The notes beneath the pieces were generated by a model that was given only the letters and a program-made list of their open reading frames with translations, was not told the origin of the DNA and did not search any database. A stretch of 64,000 bases of DNA, from positions 62,001 through 126,000 of the forward strand of contig JACPVF010000016.1 in NCBI GenBank assembly GCA_016191845.1, read 5' to 3'. This DNA comes from Chloroflexota bacterium. GTDB taxonomy: Bacteria > Chloroflexota > Anaerolineae > Anaerolineales > Villigracilaceae. Below, piece after piece: positions 14,953 through 22,821 of the stretch. The stretch's first letter is position 1. Each line of letters starts with the position of its first letter. The position numbers and the translations under genes are program-made.

Positions 14953-16503
14953 CTATACAGGGATGTTCCCATGCTTGCGTGGCGGGGCGGGGGCGAACTT
15001 ATCGCGCAGGGCAGAGAGCGCGGCGATGATCTTGGGTCGGCTTTCGCGCGGCTCGATGATGTCATCCACGTCGCCTGTGCCCGCGGCGTAGTAGGGATTA
15101 TTGAAGCGCGCACGATAGTCGTCGGCCAGACGCTTGCGCTCGGCGGCAGGGTCGGCGGCGGCATCGATCTGTTTCTTGAACAGGATGTTGGCTGCGCCTT
15201 CCGCGCCCAACACGGCGATTTCAGCTGAGGGCCAGGCGTACGTCACATCGGTGCCCAGGTACTTGCTGGACATGACCACATACGCGCCGCCATAGGCCTT
15301 GCGCGTGATGATGGTGACCTTGGGTACGGTGGCCTCGGAATAGGCATACAACAGTTTTGCGCCGTGGCGGATGATGCCGCTGTGTTCCTGCGCCACGCCG
15401 GGCAGGAAGCCGGGCGAGTCGACGAAGGTGACCAGCGGCACGTTGAAGCAGTCGCACATGCGCACGAAGCGCGTCATCTTGTCGGAAGCGTCGATGTCGA
15501 TCACGCCCGCCATGACGGCGGGTTCCTGCGCGACCACGCCCACGCTATGTCCACCGATGCGCGCCAGACCCACGATGGCATTGCGCGCCCAGTTGGGCTG
15601 GATTTCGAGGAAGGAGCCCTTGTCCACGATGGACTCGATCACCTGATGCATGATGTAGGGTTCGGTGGGGTCGAGCGGGACGATGTGATTGAGGTGCTCG
15701 TCCATGCGCATCGGGTCGTCGGCCGGCGACACGAATTGCGGATTTTCCACATTGTTGGAGGGCAGATACGAGAGGAACTTGCGGACCAGGTCGAGCGCCT
15801 CGGCTTCAGAGTGAGCCGCCAGATGCGCCACGCCGCTGACCGACATGTGTACATCCGTGCCGCCCAGGGACTCGGCGTTGATGATTTCGCCAGTCACGGC
15901 CTTGATCACTTCAGGGCCTGTCAGGAACATGAAGGATTGCTTCTCGACCATGATGATCAGGTCCTGCAGGGCGGGGGAATAGGCTGCGCCGCCTGCACAG
16001 GGTCCAAGCATCACGCTGATCTGCGGCACGACGCCCGAGTACTGCGCGTTGCGGCGGAAGATTTCGGCATATGCGCCTAGGGCCTTGACGCCTTCCTGGA
16101 TGCGCGCGCCGCCCGAGTCGAGCAGGCCGATGCAGGGGACACCGTTGCGCATGGCCAGGTCCATCACGCGGCAGATCTTGTGCGATTGCATCTCGCTCAG
16201 GGTGCCGCCATAGATGGTAAAGTCTTGCGCGTAGACATAAACTGTGCGGCCGTCAATCTGGCCGTAGCCCGTCACCACGCCGTCGCCGAGGAAGGTCTCG
16301 GCGGCCAGCCCCAGTTCGTCCACCGGGCTGGTGATGAAGGGTTCGATCTCGTTGAAGGTGCCAGAGTCGAGCAACGCCAGGATACGCTCCCTGGCTGTCT
16401 GTTTGCCCTTGGCATGTTGCTTCTCGATGCGGTCCCTGCCCCCGCCTTCGAGGGCCTTGGCGCGCATCTTGCGCAGTTCAAGAATTCTGGGGTCTTCTTG
16501 CAT
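14953..16503 (-). CDS. mmdA: Acyl-CoA carboxyltransferase (alpha) subunit, methylmalonyl-CoA decarboxylase type
   Basis: 516 residues, PccB/MmdA carboxyltransferase family with two crotonase-like halves. N-terminal landmarks are GLLDSGGARIQEGVKAL and LGPCAGGAAYSPAL. C-terminal landmarks are FVDSPGFLPGVAQEHSGIIR, TRKAYGGAYVVM and WPSAEIAVLGAEGAANI. Being PccB-like rather than OadA-like, the complex should decarboxylate an acyl-CoA. Methylmalonyl-CoA is most likely, though a glutaconyl- or malonyl-type substrate cannot be excluded. No biotin carboxylase subunit is in the operon, which supports a decarboxylase pump over a carboxylase. It is the first gene, behind a promoter and a CRP-like operator. 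Confidence 0.92.
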   Translation of the reverse strand: MQEDPRILELRKMRAKALEGGGRDRIEKQHAKGKQTARERILALLDSGTFNEIEPFITSPVDELGLAAETFLGDGVVTGYGQIDGRTVYVYAQDFTIYGGTLSEMQSHKICRVMDLAMRNGVPCIGLLDSGGARIQEGVKALGAYAEIFRRNAQYSGVVPQISVMLGPCAGGAAYSPALQDLIIMVEKQSFMFLTGPEVIKAVTGEIINAESLGGTDVHMSVSGVAHLAAHSEAEALDLVRKFLSYLPSNNVENPQFVSPADDPMRMDEHLNHIVPLDPTEPYIMHQVIESIVDKGSFLEIQPNWARNAIVGLARIGGHSVGVVAQEPAVMAGVIDIDASDKMTRFVRMCDCFNVPLVTFVDSPGFLPGVAQEHSGIIRHGAKLLYAYSEATVPKVTIITRKAYGGAYVVMSSKYLGTDVTYAWPSAEIAVLGAEGAANILFKKQIDAAADPAAERKRLADDYRARFNNPYYAAGTGDVDDIIEPRESRPKIIAALSALRDKFAPAPPRKHGNIPV

Positions 16504-16518
16504 AAAGTGCCTTCCTTT

Positions 16519-16536
16519 TTGTGATAATAGTCACAA
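16519..16536 (-). promoter_or_regulatory. CRP/FNR-family-type operator before mmdA
   Basis: TTGTGA-CTATTA-TCACAA, a perfect inverted repeat matching TGTGA-N6-TCACA. It lies between the -10 and the mmdA start codon, around the expected transcription start, so a bound regulator would most simply repress. Confidence 0.65.
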
Positions 16537-16541
16537 GAAAG

Positions 16542-16570
16542 AGTTTAACATAGCCTGTCTGACAAGCCAA
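16542..16570 (-). promoter_or_regulatory. Promoter of the decarboxylase operon
   Basis: Minus strand TTGGCT, 17 bases, TAAACT. The operator lies immediately downstream. Confidence 0.5.
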
Positions 16571-16672
16571 TGACGGAAGGCATACGGCAGGGGATGTATT
16601 AAGGCACTGAAAAGCGGGGAAGGCAGGAGCGGGAGAGGTGTTTGTCTCCGGGAACGAATAGGAACGAAGCAT

Positions 16673-17032
16673 TCATGCAGGCGGGACATTCAATTCCTCC
16701 ACGGGGTCCGGGGATTCTTGATCTGCTTGCGGAGCAGGCGGGTCGGAGTTCAGAAGGAGCTGAGTACGCACCAGGCGGGTGATGCTTTCAGCGGCCAGGC
16801 TGACCGCGCGCAGGGCTTGCAGGCGCGTCTCATAATCGATCTGGCCGGCTGCAAGGGTCTCGGCTTCGAGATAGCGGAGAATGTCCACCCGGATCAGCCC
16901 AATCTCGTTGGAGAGATCAGTGCCTTGAATACGGCTCAGGCGTTCCCTTTCGGCCTGTTTGAAATGGGCCGAATAGAGACCGTGCTTGAAGGCGTTGCGA
17001 TTTCCGAATTGCGCACCGCGTTTTCTTTTCAT
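16673..17032 (-). CDS. Small protein with terminase-small-subunit-like N-terminus (cassette gene 4)
   Basis: I use the internal ATG at 17032 (119 residues), because its ATGA overlaps the stop of the previous gene. The N-terminus MKRKRGAQFGNRNAFKHGLYS matches the basic GNxNAxKHG motif seen at the start of many phage terminase small subunits and of unnamed Chloroflexota proteins. The rest is helical, and residues about 45-95 (EIGLIRVDILRYLEAE ... LQALRAVSLAAESITRLV) resemble the neighbouring 144-residue protein, so the two are paralogous. No terminase large subunit or capsid gene is nearby. Function unknown. Confidence 0.65.
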   Translation of the reverse strand: MKRKRGAQFGNRNAFKHGLYSAHFKQAERERLSRIQGTDLSNEIGLIRVDILRYLEAETLAAGQIDYETRLQALRAVSLAAESITRLVRTQLLLNSDPPAPQADQESPDPVEELNVPPA

Positions 17033-17463
17033 TTGTAGGGGGGCTCCTCCCCGCGCACGATTTTGCACATGGTTTCGAATTCGATATCATCCACCTTGTC
17101 CTCTCCCAGGACCAGGGCGGCAATCTCCAGGATGCGCCGATGGAGCTCCTCCATCTCCGCCTGGTGCGCGGCCTCCAATTGGGCCAGCGGTTCGAAGACC
17201 CTATGTTGGACCTCGACCAGGTGGGCGATCTTGCCGGCGGAATTCGTGATGGCCCGCAGTGTCTCCAAATGGTCATGGTAGGTGAGTCTTTTGCCCTCGG
17301 CCTTCATGCGCTTCAGGGTCAACAGGTTCATGTAGCGAATGAGCTCGATATCGTTGACGAGGTCGTCTGCGCCATACCGCTGGATGGTGCGCTTCAAGTC
17401 GCGGGCGTAGTAGACCTCATAGCCGGTGGGTGGCTGAGCGGTCTTTTTGGATGGCATCGTCAC
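17029..17463 (-). CDS. Helical hypothetical protein, paralogue of the next gene (cassette gene 3)
   Basis: 144 residues from a GTG that overlaps the upstream stop (GTGA). An ATG two codons later is an alternative. The central helical part (NDIELIRYMNLLTLKRM ... LETLRAITNSAGKIAHLVE) aligns by eye with the same region of the 119-residue protein encoded next. A Glu-rich C-terminal helix follows. It is tightly coupled on both sides (4-base overlaps). The function is not recognised; it is presumably a partner of its paralogue. Confidence 0.6.
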   Translation of the reverse strand: MTMPSKKTAQPPTGYEVYYARDLKRTIQRYGADDLVNDIELIRYMNLLTLKRMKAEGKRLTYHDHLETLRAITNSAGKIAHLVEVQHRVFEPLAQLEAAHQAEMEELHRRILEIAALVLGEDKVDDIEFETMCKIVRGEEPPYK

Positions 17464-17846
17464 TCCTGCTCCCCAGTGGGGAGGGTGGAAGGGGATGTTT
17501 GCGTGGTTTCCATATTCCCCAGGGGCCCTTCCAAATCATCCTCCAGCCCATCGTCCGCAAAATTAAGGCCACGGATGGCGTCCCACATTAATTGTTGTAT
17601 CTGTTCGGCTGTATATTCAGCCCTGACCTGAGCGGCGATCAGCGTGGTGAAGAGGCTTTCGAGCGCGACCTGCGCAGATTCTTCGGGCGGTAGGCCCGCC
17701 AACCTGGCGCGGAGGGTGGCCAGCAGGGAGAGGCTTTTTTCGATCTGCGGGCGTTTTTTCACGCCCCTGAAACCCGAGAGATCCCCCAGATCGGCCTGGA
17801 AGAAGGGGGCATACAGCGAGGTGGGAGAGGAGGGAGGCCTGGTCAT
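17460..17846 (-). CDS. Hypothetical protein (cassette gene 2)
   Basis: The track ORF is 177 residues, but the first 49 overlap the preceding gene and look non-coding, so the ATG at 17846 (128 residues) is the better start. There is no clear Shine-Dalgarno. The sequence is helical in the middle (KSLSLLATLRARLAGLPPEE, AALESLFTTLIAAQVRAEYTAEQ) with an acidic and Thr/Ser-rich tail. It overlaps the next gene by GTGA. No domain recognised. Confidence 0.5.
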   Translation of the reverse strand: MTRPPSSPTSLYAPFFQADLGDLSGFRGVKKRPQIEKSLSLLATLRARLAGLPPEESAQVALESLFTTLIAAQVRAEYTAEQIQQLMWDAIRGLNFADDGLEDDLEGPLGNMETTQTSPSTLPTGEQE

Positions 17847-17910
17847 GGAGGGGATGATAGCGGGCGGACCGTCCCTTTGGAAGAACCAGAGAGTATCTTT
17901 TGGTATCGTA

Positions 17911-18498
17911 TTATGGCGTTCTGCGCCGCTCCCTGACGTAGTTGGCGTGCAGCCTTTTGATGTGGGACAAGCTATGAGAGGTCTGCCGGGCAATTTCCGG
18001 CAGGGTGCATTTGTGACCGGCTTCCAACATGCTGTGATACCAATCGAACCAGAGGGTCAGGGCACTGCCCTTTTGGGGTCTGGACGGCATCTGGGGTTTA
18101 TCTGCAGGCAGGGGTGCGGACGGATGTGCCAGCCACCCTTGGGCTGCAAGTGAGGCCTCCACAGCCTGCCAGATGGAGAGGCAGGCACCGCCATGTTGTA
18201 CAAGGTAATTGACGTTCACTTCCACCAACAGTTTGACCCGATCCTCGCCCGGCAGGGTGCTGGCTTTGACGTGGAGGAGGAATTCCTGGTATTGATCCTC
18301 CCCAAAGGCGATCTCCACGACCTCGTAATAGGCGGGTTGATATTTTTCCAGGTCTCTCTTCCTCTGGTTGGGCGTGAGGAACTTGAAGGGTTCCCGCCCG
18401 TGGAGCGACGAGAGGCGCAGATATTCGGCATAGATCGCCTGGTAATACTGCACAAGCGTGCCGCGAAAGTACAGTTCCCTGGGTAGCACCGAGTTCAT
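17911..18498 (-). CDS. Hypothetical protein with C-terminal helix-turn-helix (cassette gene 1)
   Basis: 195 residues, first gene of the minus-strand cassette, with GGAG before the ATG. Residues about 165-190 (TLPEIARQTSHSLSHIKRLHANYV) look like a helix-turn-helix, suggesting DNA binding. The N-terminal part is rich in Tyr, Leu and charged residues with no recognised fold. A long hairpin followed by TTTTAATTT lies 40 bases upstream. The product could be the regulator or a replication/packaging-type protein of a small mobile cassette (inference). Confidence 0.6.
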   Translation of the reverse strand: MNSVLPRELYFRGTLVQYYQAIYAEYLRLSSLHGREPFKFLTPNQRKRDLEKYQPAYYEVVEIAFGEDQYQEFLLHVKASTLPGEDRVKLLVEVNVNYLVQHGGACLSIWQAVEASLAAQGWLAHPSAPLPADKPQMPSRPQKGSALTLWFDWYHSMLEAGHKCTLPEIARQTSHSLSHIKRLHANYVRERRRTP

Positions 18499-18537
18499 TC
18501 TCCTTTTCCATCAGGGCTTGCGGGCATTAAATTAAAA

Positions 18538-18573
18538 CAACCACTACCCGTAAAACGGGATGGGTCGTGGTTG
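18538..18573 (-). terminator. Hairpin upstream of the four-gene cassette (attenuator or terminator)
   Basis: Minus strand CAACCAC ... GTGGTTG (7 bp) enclosing CCCGT-TT-ACGGG (5 bp), followed by TTTTAATTTAAT. It would stop transcription entering the cassette from upstream, or act as a leader attenuator. Confidence 0.55.
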
Positions 18574-18793
18574 CAGATGAATTTTAGAACAAACCTTCTG
18601 CTTTTGTCAAGGAACCATCAGAAGGTGGAGAAAGTGGGGAGGAGTAGGTGGAAAGGGGAAAGAAAAGGCGCTTGGAGTGGGAAGGGTAATTGATACAGAC
18701 GGGAAGTATGCGTAAGCAATTGAAATAAGTGACAGTCAAGGGCTGAAGAGACCTCCCTCCTGCTCCCTACTACAGGGGGGAGGAAAGGTACTA

Positions 18794-19090
18794 TTGCTTG
18801 GGTCTGGGCCGACGATCTCCACGAAGCGAAGGTCACTGCGAAGGGGTTCCAAGTCTGCGTCTTGCCAGGTCCAGGCGGTGGCATCGGGCGGACTGGCGGA
18901 CCTGGAGCAGGCGGATGTGATTGCGCTGATCGAGGGCACCACCCTGAACGTGAAGTGTTCGATGCCTGGCTGTGGCTGCGCCCGCACCTGGTGGACGGGG
19001 GAGGATGCGCTGGAGCGGCTGATCGAGAGGCGCAGGTCTCACGACCTGCGCTCATTTTGCTTGCTGAAGTTCCTCGTGTTTTTCTGTTGA
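18794..19090 (+). pseudogene. Possible remnant of a small zinc-ribbon-like protein
   Basis: Open frame with plausible protein only in its second half: DLEQADVIALIEGTTLNVKC followed by CSMPGCGCARTWW and EDALERLIERRR. The clustered Cys suggest a metal-binding knuckle. There is no convincing start or ribosome-binding site; a GTG at 18878 is possible. The last part recurs in shortened form at 19840, so this DNA is duplicated and decaying. A minus-strand frame here (18736-18987) is also protein-like, so even the strand is uncertain. Confidence 0.25.
19006..19038 (+). repeat. Direct repeat, copy 1
   Basis: A 33-base segment starting TGCGCTGGAGCGGCTG and ending GGCGCAGGTC. It is repeated at 19840-19872 with flanking GGCTGTGGCTGCG shared, and is followed in both copies by an inverted complement of its end (GACCTGCGC / GGCCTGCGCC). 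Confidence 0.8.
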
Positions 19091-19204
19091 TTTTGTGAAA
19101 AGAAAAAACTGACTCTTAAGTACTGTATAGACAAGTAAAAGACATGGTAGGATTCGCTCAGGAGTTGGTATCTCATCTTTCTACCCCAAAGGAGACAATC
19201 AAAT

Positions 19205-19600
19205 ATGAAGAAGATGACTGTAATCAAGCTGGCGATAGTCGTTGCCGTGCTAAGCATTGCGCTGGTGTCCTACAAATCTGTTCATGCCCTTATCATGTGC
19301 CAGGGTTGGGCGACTGCCAGCTACGGGGGCGGTTCAACGGGATCTGGAACGGGCCAGTGCAGCTATGGGTATACACCGATTCCCAATTCGAAAATCATCG
19401 TAGAGATGAGAAATTGTTCCACGAATGCGACTGTGGTTGGGACTGCAAAAACGACCTTCTGCACCGCTAAAACCTCATGCTCTGGCAGTTCCAACAGCTT
19501 CACGCGTGTCTCTGGCCAAAAATACTATTCGTATGTCACTTACACGCCAGACAGGAACTACCCCAACTACGCCTTTATCGATACGAGCGCCTGCAAATAG
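19205..19600 (+). CDS. Small secreted protein
   Basis: 131 residues. Basic start and hydrophobic helix (MKKMTVIKLAIVVAVLSIALVS) ending near VHA form a signal peptide. The mature part is rich in Ser, Thr, Gly and Tyr with six Cys (for example TTFCTAKTSC), suggesting a disulfide-bonded beta domain. AAGGAG precedes the ATG, and a terminator follows about 75 bases after the stop. It sits between two copies of a direct repeat in the AT-richer island. No family recognised. Confidence 0.72.
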   Translation: MKKMTVIKLAIVVAVLSIALVSYKSVHALIMCQGWATASYGGGSTGSGTGQCSYGYTPIPNSKIIVEMRNCSTNATVVGTAKTTFCTAKTSCSGSSNSFTRVSGQKYYSYVTYTPDRNYPNYAFIDTSACK

Positions 19601-19672
19601 CTAACTGAAGACAGCGAAGATACCAACTCCGATTTTTTGTTTCGATATGGTTACTGATTATTCACAAGGAGG

Positions 19673-19697
19673 CACCCACCAATTGGTGGGTGTTTTT
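19673..19697 (+). terminator. Terminator after the secreted-protein gene
   Basis: CACCCACCAATTGGTGGGTG followed by TTTTT: perfect 10-bp palindrome. Confidence 0.88.
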
Positions 19698-19839
19698 ATT
19701 GTGATATTGCCGAATTGACCATATTTATGAGTGGGTAATTTGGTTGCCGAGCACGGCCAGAGCCACTTTATACCCCTGCGAGAAGATCCTTCACCATGTT
19801 TCACTGTTGACAGTGAAATACTTGGTGTCAGGCTGTGGC

Positions 19840-19872
19840 TGCGCTGGAGCGGCTGATCGAGAGGCGCAGGTC
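19840..19872 (+). repeat. Direct repeat, copy 2
   Basis: Same 33 bases as 19006-19038. The secreted-protein gene and its terminator lie between the two copies. The upstream context is shortened relative to copy 1, consistent with duplication then deletion. Confidence 0.8.
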
Positions 19873-19970
19873 GTGAGGCCTGCGCCAAAATGAAAAAATG
19901 TTGGGCACCTTTGTTGCCCTTAAAAGGGAATCGACTTATAATTTTATGCAAGCTAGATTGGCTCTGAGGC

Positions 19971-20519
19971 ATGGAAAACAAAACCGTGGCACATGATATT
20001 TTCAAGGACCCTGACCAGCTATTAAGTTACTACAATATTCAAGCTGCCGATTTTCGTATGCGGCATACCGCAATTTGGACAGAGGTGCAACACTATACTT
20101 GGGTCCTTTCGGTTGTTTTGGGCGCTGGACCATTATCCGCTGTAAGCCAGAAAAGCCTCACACCTGTACAACTTGGTTTTCTCCTGTTTCTGCCTCTCGT
20201 TGGCGTTGTGGTTTCCATCCTTGCCTTTTATATTATTCGACGTGACTTTGTTTATTACAGTCAAGCTGACTCTCGCCTCTTATATATTGAAAAACAGTTG
20301 GGGGTTGTCAAAAATAAAGGCTATGCGGACGAGCGATTACACAGAGCAGAGAAATCAAATTTTTCCGTCATTCAAGATGTAAAGCAACAAACTGTAATTG
20401 GCATGCGATCTGTCATAAAAGGCAGAATTCGCGCCTTAATTCTGACTACATTCATTGTTTATACCCTGGCTGGAATTGGAGAAGTTTCTTATTTTGCTTA
20501 CCTTCTCTTTCACAGATAA
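19971..20519 (+). CDS. Hypothetical protein with three membrane helices
   Basis: 182 residues. A soluble N-terminal 40 residues are followed by two membrane helices (about 45-62 and 70-88) joined by a short turn, a long charged cytoplasmic helix region (about 95-145), and a last membrane helix (ALILTTFIVYTLAGIGEVSYFAYLLF). The layout resembles small effector-associated or SLATT-like two-plus-one membrane proteins, but I see no diagnostic motif. Codon use is AT-rich compared with the core genes, consistent with transfer. It is followed by an attC-like spacer. Confidence 0.6.
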   Translation: MENKTVAHDIFKDPDQLLSYYNIQAADFRMRHTAIWTEVQHYTWVLSVVLGAGPLSAVSQKSLTPVQLGFLLFLPLVGVVVSILAFYIIRRDFVYYSQADSRLLYIEKQLGVVKNKGYADERLHRAEKSNFSVIQDVKQQTVIGMRSVIKGRIRALILTTFIVYTLAGIGEVSYFAYLLFHR

Positions 20520-20625
20520 ATACGGACTCCTGCGCTGCATGGGTGGCCTTGTACCCAGCACCCGCCCACACGCAGGTATCCCACTCGCTCCGCTCGGGGA
20601 CGATGTCGCAAACCGTTAGGTTTTT
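20520..20625 (+). other. Degenerate palindromic spacer, attC-like
   Basis: A GC-rich spacer between two AT-rich genes. It contains inverted segments (GGGTG/CACCC, CTGCG/CGCAG) and ends in CCGTTAGGTT, where GTTAGGT fits the integron core GTTRRRY. The opposite core is not clear. A non-integron palindromic repeat is an equally good explanation. Confidence 0.25.
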
Positions 20626-20646
20626 TGTAACCTTGGAGAAATACTT

Positions 20647-21624
20647 ATGAAAGCGATTGTATACGAAAAATATGGGTCCCCTGATGTTATTCAATTCAAG
20701 GATATAGATAAACCCACGCCCAAGGATGATGAAGTCTTGATAAAAATTCATGCGGCAGCCGTAAATGCGTATGACTGGCATTTCCTGACTGCTGATATAT
20801 TCTTGATTCGATTCATGGGCGGAGGGCTTCTCAAACCCAAAAACACCAGACTAGGCGCCGACATGGCGGGACGGATTGAAGCAGTTGGCAAAAATGTCAA
20901 GCAGTTTCAGCCAGGTGATGAGGTGTTTGGGATGGTAAAAGGCAGTTTTGCCGAGTACACATGTGCTCCTGAAAACGCATTAGCATTGAAGCCAGTCCAT
21001 ACTTCGTTCAACGAAGCAGCAGCCATACCCATGGCGGCAATCACCGCTCTGCAAGGTCTGCGCGATGAAGGGCAGATTCGGGCAGGACAAAAGGTTTTAA
21101 TTAATGGCGCATCAGGTGGTGTGGGAACTTTTGCGGTGCAAATTGCCAAATCTTTCGGCGCTGAAGTGACCGCCGTGTGTAGCACCAGGAATTTGGAACA
21201 AGCACGCTCAATCGGGGCAGACCATGTTATTGATTACACCAAAGAGGACTTTACCCAAAATGGTCAACAGTATGATCTTGTTTTTGCGGCGAATGGTTAT
21301 CATTCGCTTTCAGCTTATAAACGCGCCTTAACTCCCAAGGGTATTTATATTATGGCTGGAGGTTCCATGGCGCAAATCTTCCAGTCCATGCTCATGGGGT
21401 CAATGATGTCAGAAACTGATGGCAGAAAAATGTCAGGCGTCAGCGCAAAACGAAGCCAAGATGACCTGGTTTTTATAAAAGAACTTTTTGAAGCAGGAAA
21501 AGTAAAATCCATTATTGATAGACAGTATCTGTTAAGTGAAACTGCTGAGGCGCTTCGGTATCTTGGAGCAGGACATGCCAGAGGAAAAATAGTAATATCT
21601 GTGGAAAGCAACAACAAAACCTAA
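20647..21624 (+). CDS. Zinc-less MDR-family NAD(P)H quinone oxidoreductase
   Basis: 325 residues, medium-chain dehydrogenase/reductase family. N-terminal GroES-like domain (MKAIVYEKYGSPDVIQFKDI ... AAAVNAYDWHFL) and Rossmann domain with INGASGGVGTFAVQIAKSFGAEV (about 155-177). The Cys/His zinc ligands of alcohol dehydrogenases are missing, pointing to a quinone or enone reductase using NADPH. AT-rich composition and attC-like spacers on both sides suggest a mobile cassette gene. The precise substrate is unknown. Confidence 0.88.
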   Translation: MKAIVYEKYGSPDVIQFKDIDKPTPKDDEVLIKIHAAAVNAYDWHFLTADIFLIRFMGGGLLKPKNTRLGADMAGRIEAVGKNVKQFQPGDEVFGMVKGSFAEYTCAPENALALKPVHTSFNEAAAIPMAAITALQGLRDEGQIRAGQKVLINGASGGVGTFAVQIAKSFGAEVTAVCSTRNLEQARSIGADHVIDYTKEDFTQNGQQYDLVFAANGYHSLSAYKRALTPKGIYIMAGGSMAQIFQSMLMGSMMSETDGRKMSGVSAKRSQDDLVFIKELFEAGKVKSIIDRQYLLSETAEALRYLGAGHARGKIVISVESNNKT

Positions 21625-21775
21625 TATTGCGTGCACCCGACGCTAGGGAGCCTGGTGTAATCTCAAACAGTTTTCTACGTCTTATCATTTTTCACATCGG
21701 ATGGCGGGACGCCGTCCCAGCCCCAGCGCAAGCACTCCGCAGAGAGAACACGGGGCGTGTGCGGACTGTTAGTTG
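21616..21775 (+). other. Long imperfect palindrome, attC-like spacer
   Basis: After the reductase stop: ACCTAAT-ATTGCGTGCACCCG-ACGCTAGGGA, then about 100 bases later CGTCCCAGC, CGGGGCGTGTGC and a final GTTAGTTGC. The two ends are imperfectly complementary (GCTaGGGA with TCCCAGC; GTGCACCCG with CGGGGCGTG), and the outer elements resemble degenerate RYYYAAC and GTTRRRY integron cores. The size (about 150) fits long attC sites. No integrase gene is in the window. Confidence 0.35.
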
Positions 21776-21808
21776 CTCCCTTTACAAAAAGATGGATGAA
21801 AGTTTTCT

Positions 21809-22402
21809 ATGTTCAGCATAACAATGTTACGGTGGATTACGCTAAGCAGTTTTTTGTTCTGGTTTATTTGGTATTGGAAAGGCGGGAAAGAGATACTCGC
21901 TGACATTCAAAACTCATTGCATTCCAGCACCTCTAGCCTTGACACAATCCTATTGATCACCATTTCACTTTGCTCTGTCGGAATCGTAGGGACAGGAGTT
22001 CTTGCCAGTCTCAGACTATTGCCTATTGTCCTTTCGCAAAACGTAGCGATTACATTCATCGGCATGTTGCTCTCGGTTTCTGGCATTATGGGCATGTTTT
22101 ATTGCCGCCTCCATCTAGGCAGATTTTGGACAGCAGAAACGGATGTGGCGAACGACCATCAGGTAGTAGATACAGGACCTTATCGTTTCGCCCGACATCC
22201 AATCTACACATTTGCTATTATGATGTATATAGGTCTGAGCATGGTATTTCTGTGGCTATGGAATGTAGTATTGGCAGGCATCGTTATTGTGGCTTATATA
22301 CTCAAAGCAAGAGATGAAGATCGTTATCTGGAGCAAAACTTGGCAGGTTATCAAGAATACAAACAGCGTGTTCATTACTATTTATTGCCTGGTCTATGGT
22401 AG
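21809..22402 (+). CDS. Isoprenylcysteine carboxyl methyltransferase-like membrane protein
   Basis: 197 residues with about five membrane helices and the C-terminal ICMT/PEMT signature: RFARHPIY (about 130-137) then RDEDRYLEQNLAGYQEYKQRV (about 168-188). Family members use S-adenosylmethionine to methylate small or lipid-like substrates at the membrane; bacterial substrates are mostly unknown. No Shine-Dalgarno precedes the ATG; the next Met (21824) is an alternative start. It lies in the AT-rich island directly after the attC-like spacer. Confidence 0.85.
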   Translation: MFSITMLRWITLSSFLFWFIWYWKGGKEILADIQNSLHSSTSSLDTILLITISLCSVGIVGTGVLASLRLLPIVLSQNVAITFIGMLLSVSGIMGMFYCRLHLGRFWTAETDVANDHQVVDTGPYRFARHPIYTFAIMMYIGLSMVFLWLWNVVLAGIVIVAYILKARDEDRYLEQNLAGYQEYKQRVHYYLLPGLW

Positions 22403-22486
22403 GGCGGCCAGCAAGCGCAGATTTAGTGTTGGGGATTCTGACCCTTTCGCTTGGCGGCACCTCCTCACTATAATATCCAAATCATC

Positions 22487-22801
22487 ATGAGCCACGTCTT
22501 TGATAGTCCCTTCAATTACATTCCCGCCATCTTTATCTATATGACTTACAAATTCATGGTCATATTTTTTGGCATCAGGATGATGTTGACAGTGCATAAA
22601 ATCAAAAATATTGCCCTGGCGCTGGCGGGTTTCCTCAGCCCAACGTTGGTCACGTTTGCATGGCTGATCGACGTAGGTACTAAATTCGATATAAACTTCA
22701 CCTGGTTTATTTATTCCCCTGTTGCATTGCTGCTGGATTTTTCCATTGTAGGCTTGATCCGTGTGTTCTTGGAGCGTTCATCGTCGGATAAGACAGGTTG
22801 A
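22487..22801 (+). CDS. Small membrane protein
   Basis: The internal ATG at 22487 is preferred because TATAAT (22469-22474) lies 12 bases upstream, giving 104 residues. Three hydrophobic segments: FNYIPAIFIYMTYKFMVIFFGI, IALALAGFLSPTLVTFAWL, and FIYSPVALLLDFSIVGLI. No motif identifies the family. It may be a complete small cassette gene of the AT-rich island. Confidence 0.5.
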   Translation: MSHVFDSPFNYIPAIFIYMTYKFMVIFFGIRMMLTVHKIKNIALALAGFLSPTLVTFAWLIDVGTKFDINFTWFIYSPVALLLDFSIVGLIRVFLERSSSDKTG

Positions 22802-22821
22802 TTTAACAACCACTGAAATTC

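Noticed and set aside
16673-18498. Prophage
   Set aside because: Only the terminase-like N-terminal motif points to phage; no large terminase, portal, capsid, tail or integrase gene is present in the window.
19658-20005. Minus-strand ORF with RPAPLDQPLQR similar to 18833-19042
   Set aside because: The similarity is due to the direct DNA repeat; the frame lacks start signals and crosses a terminator.
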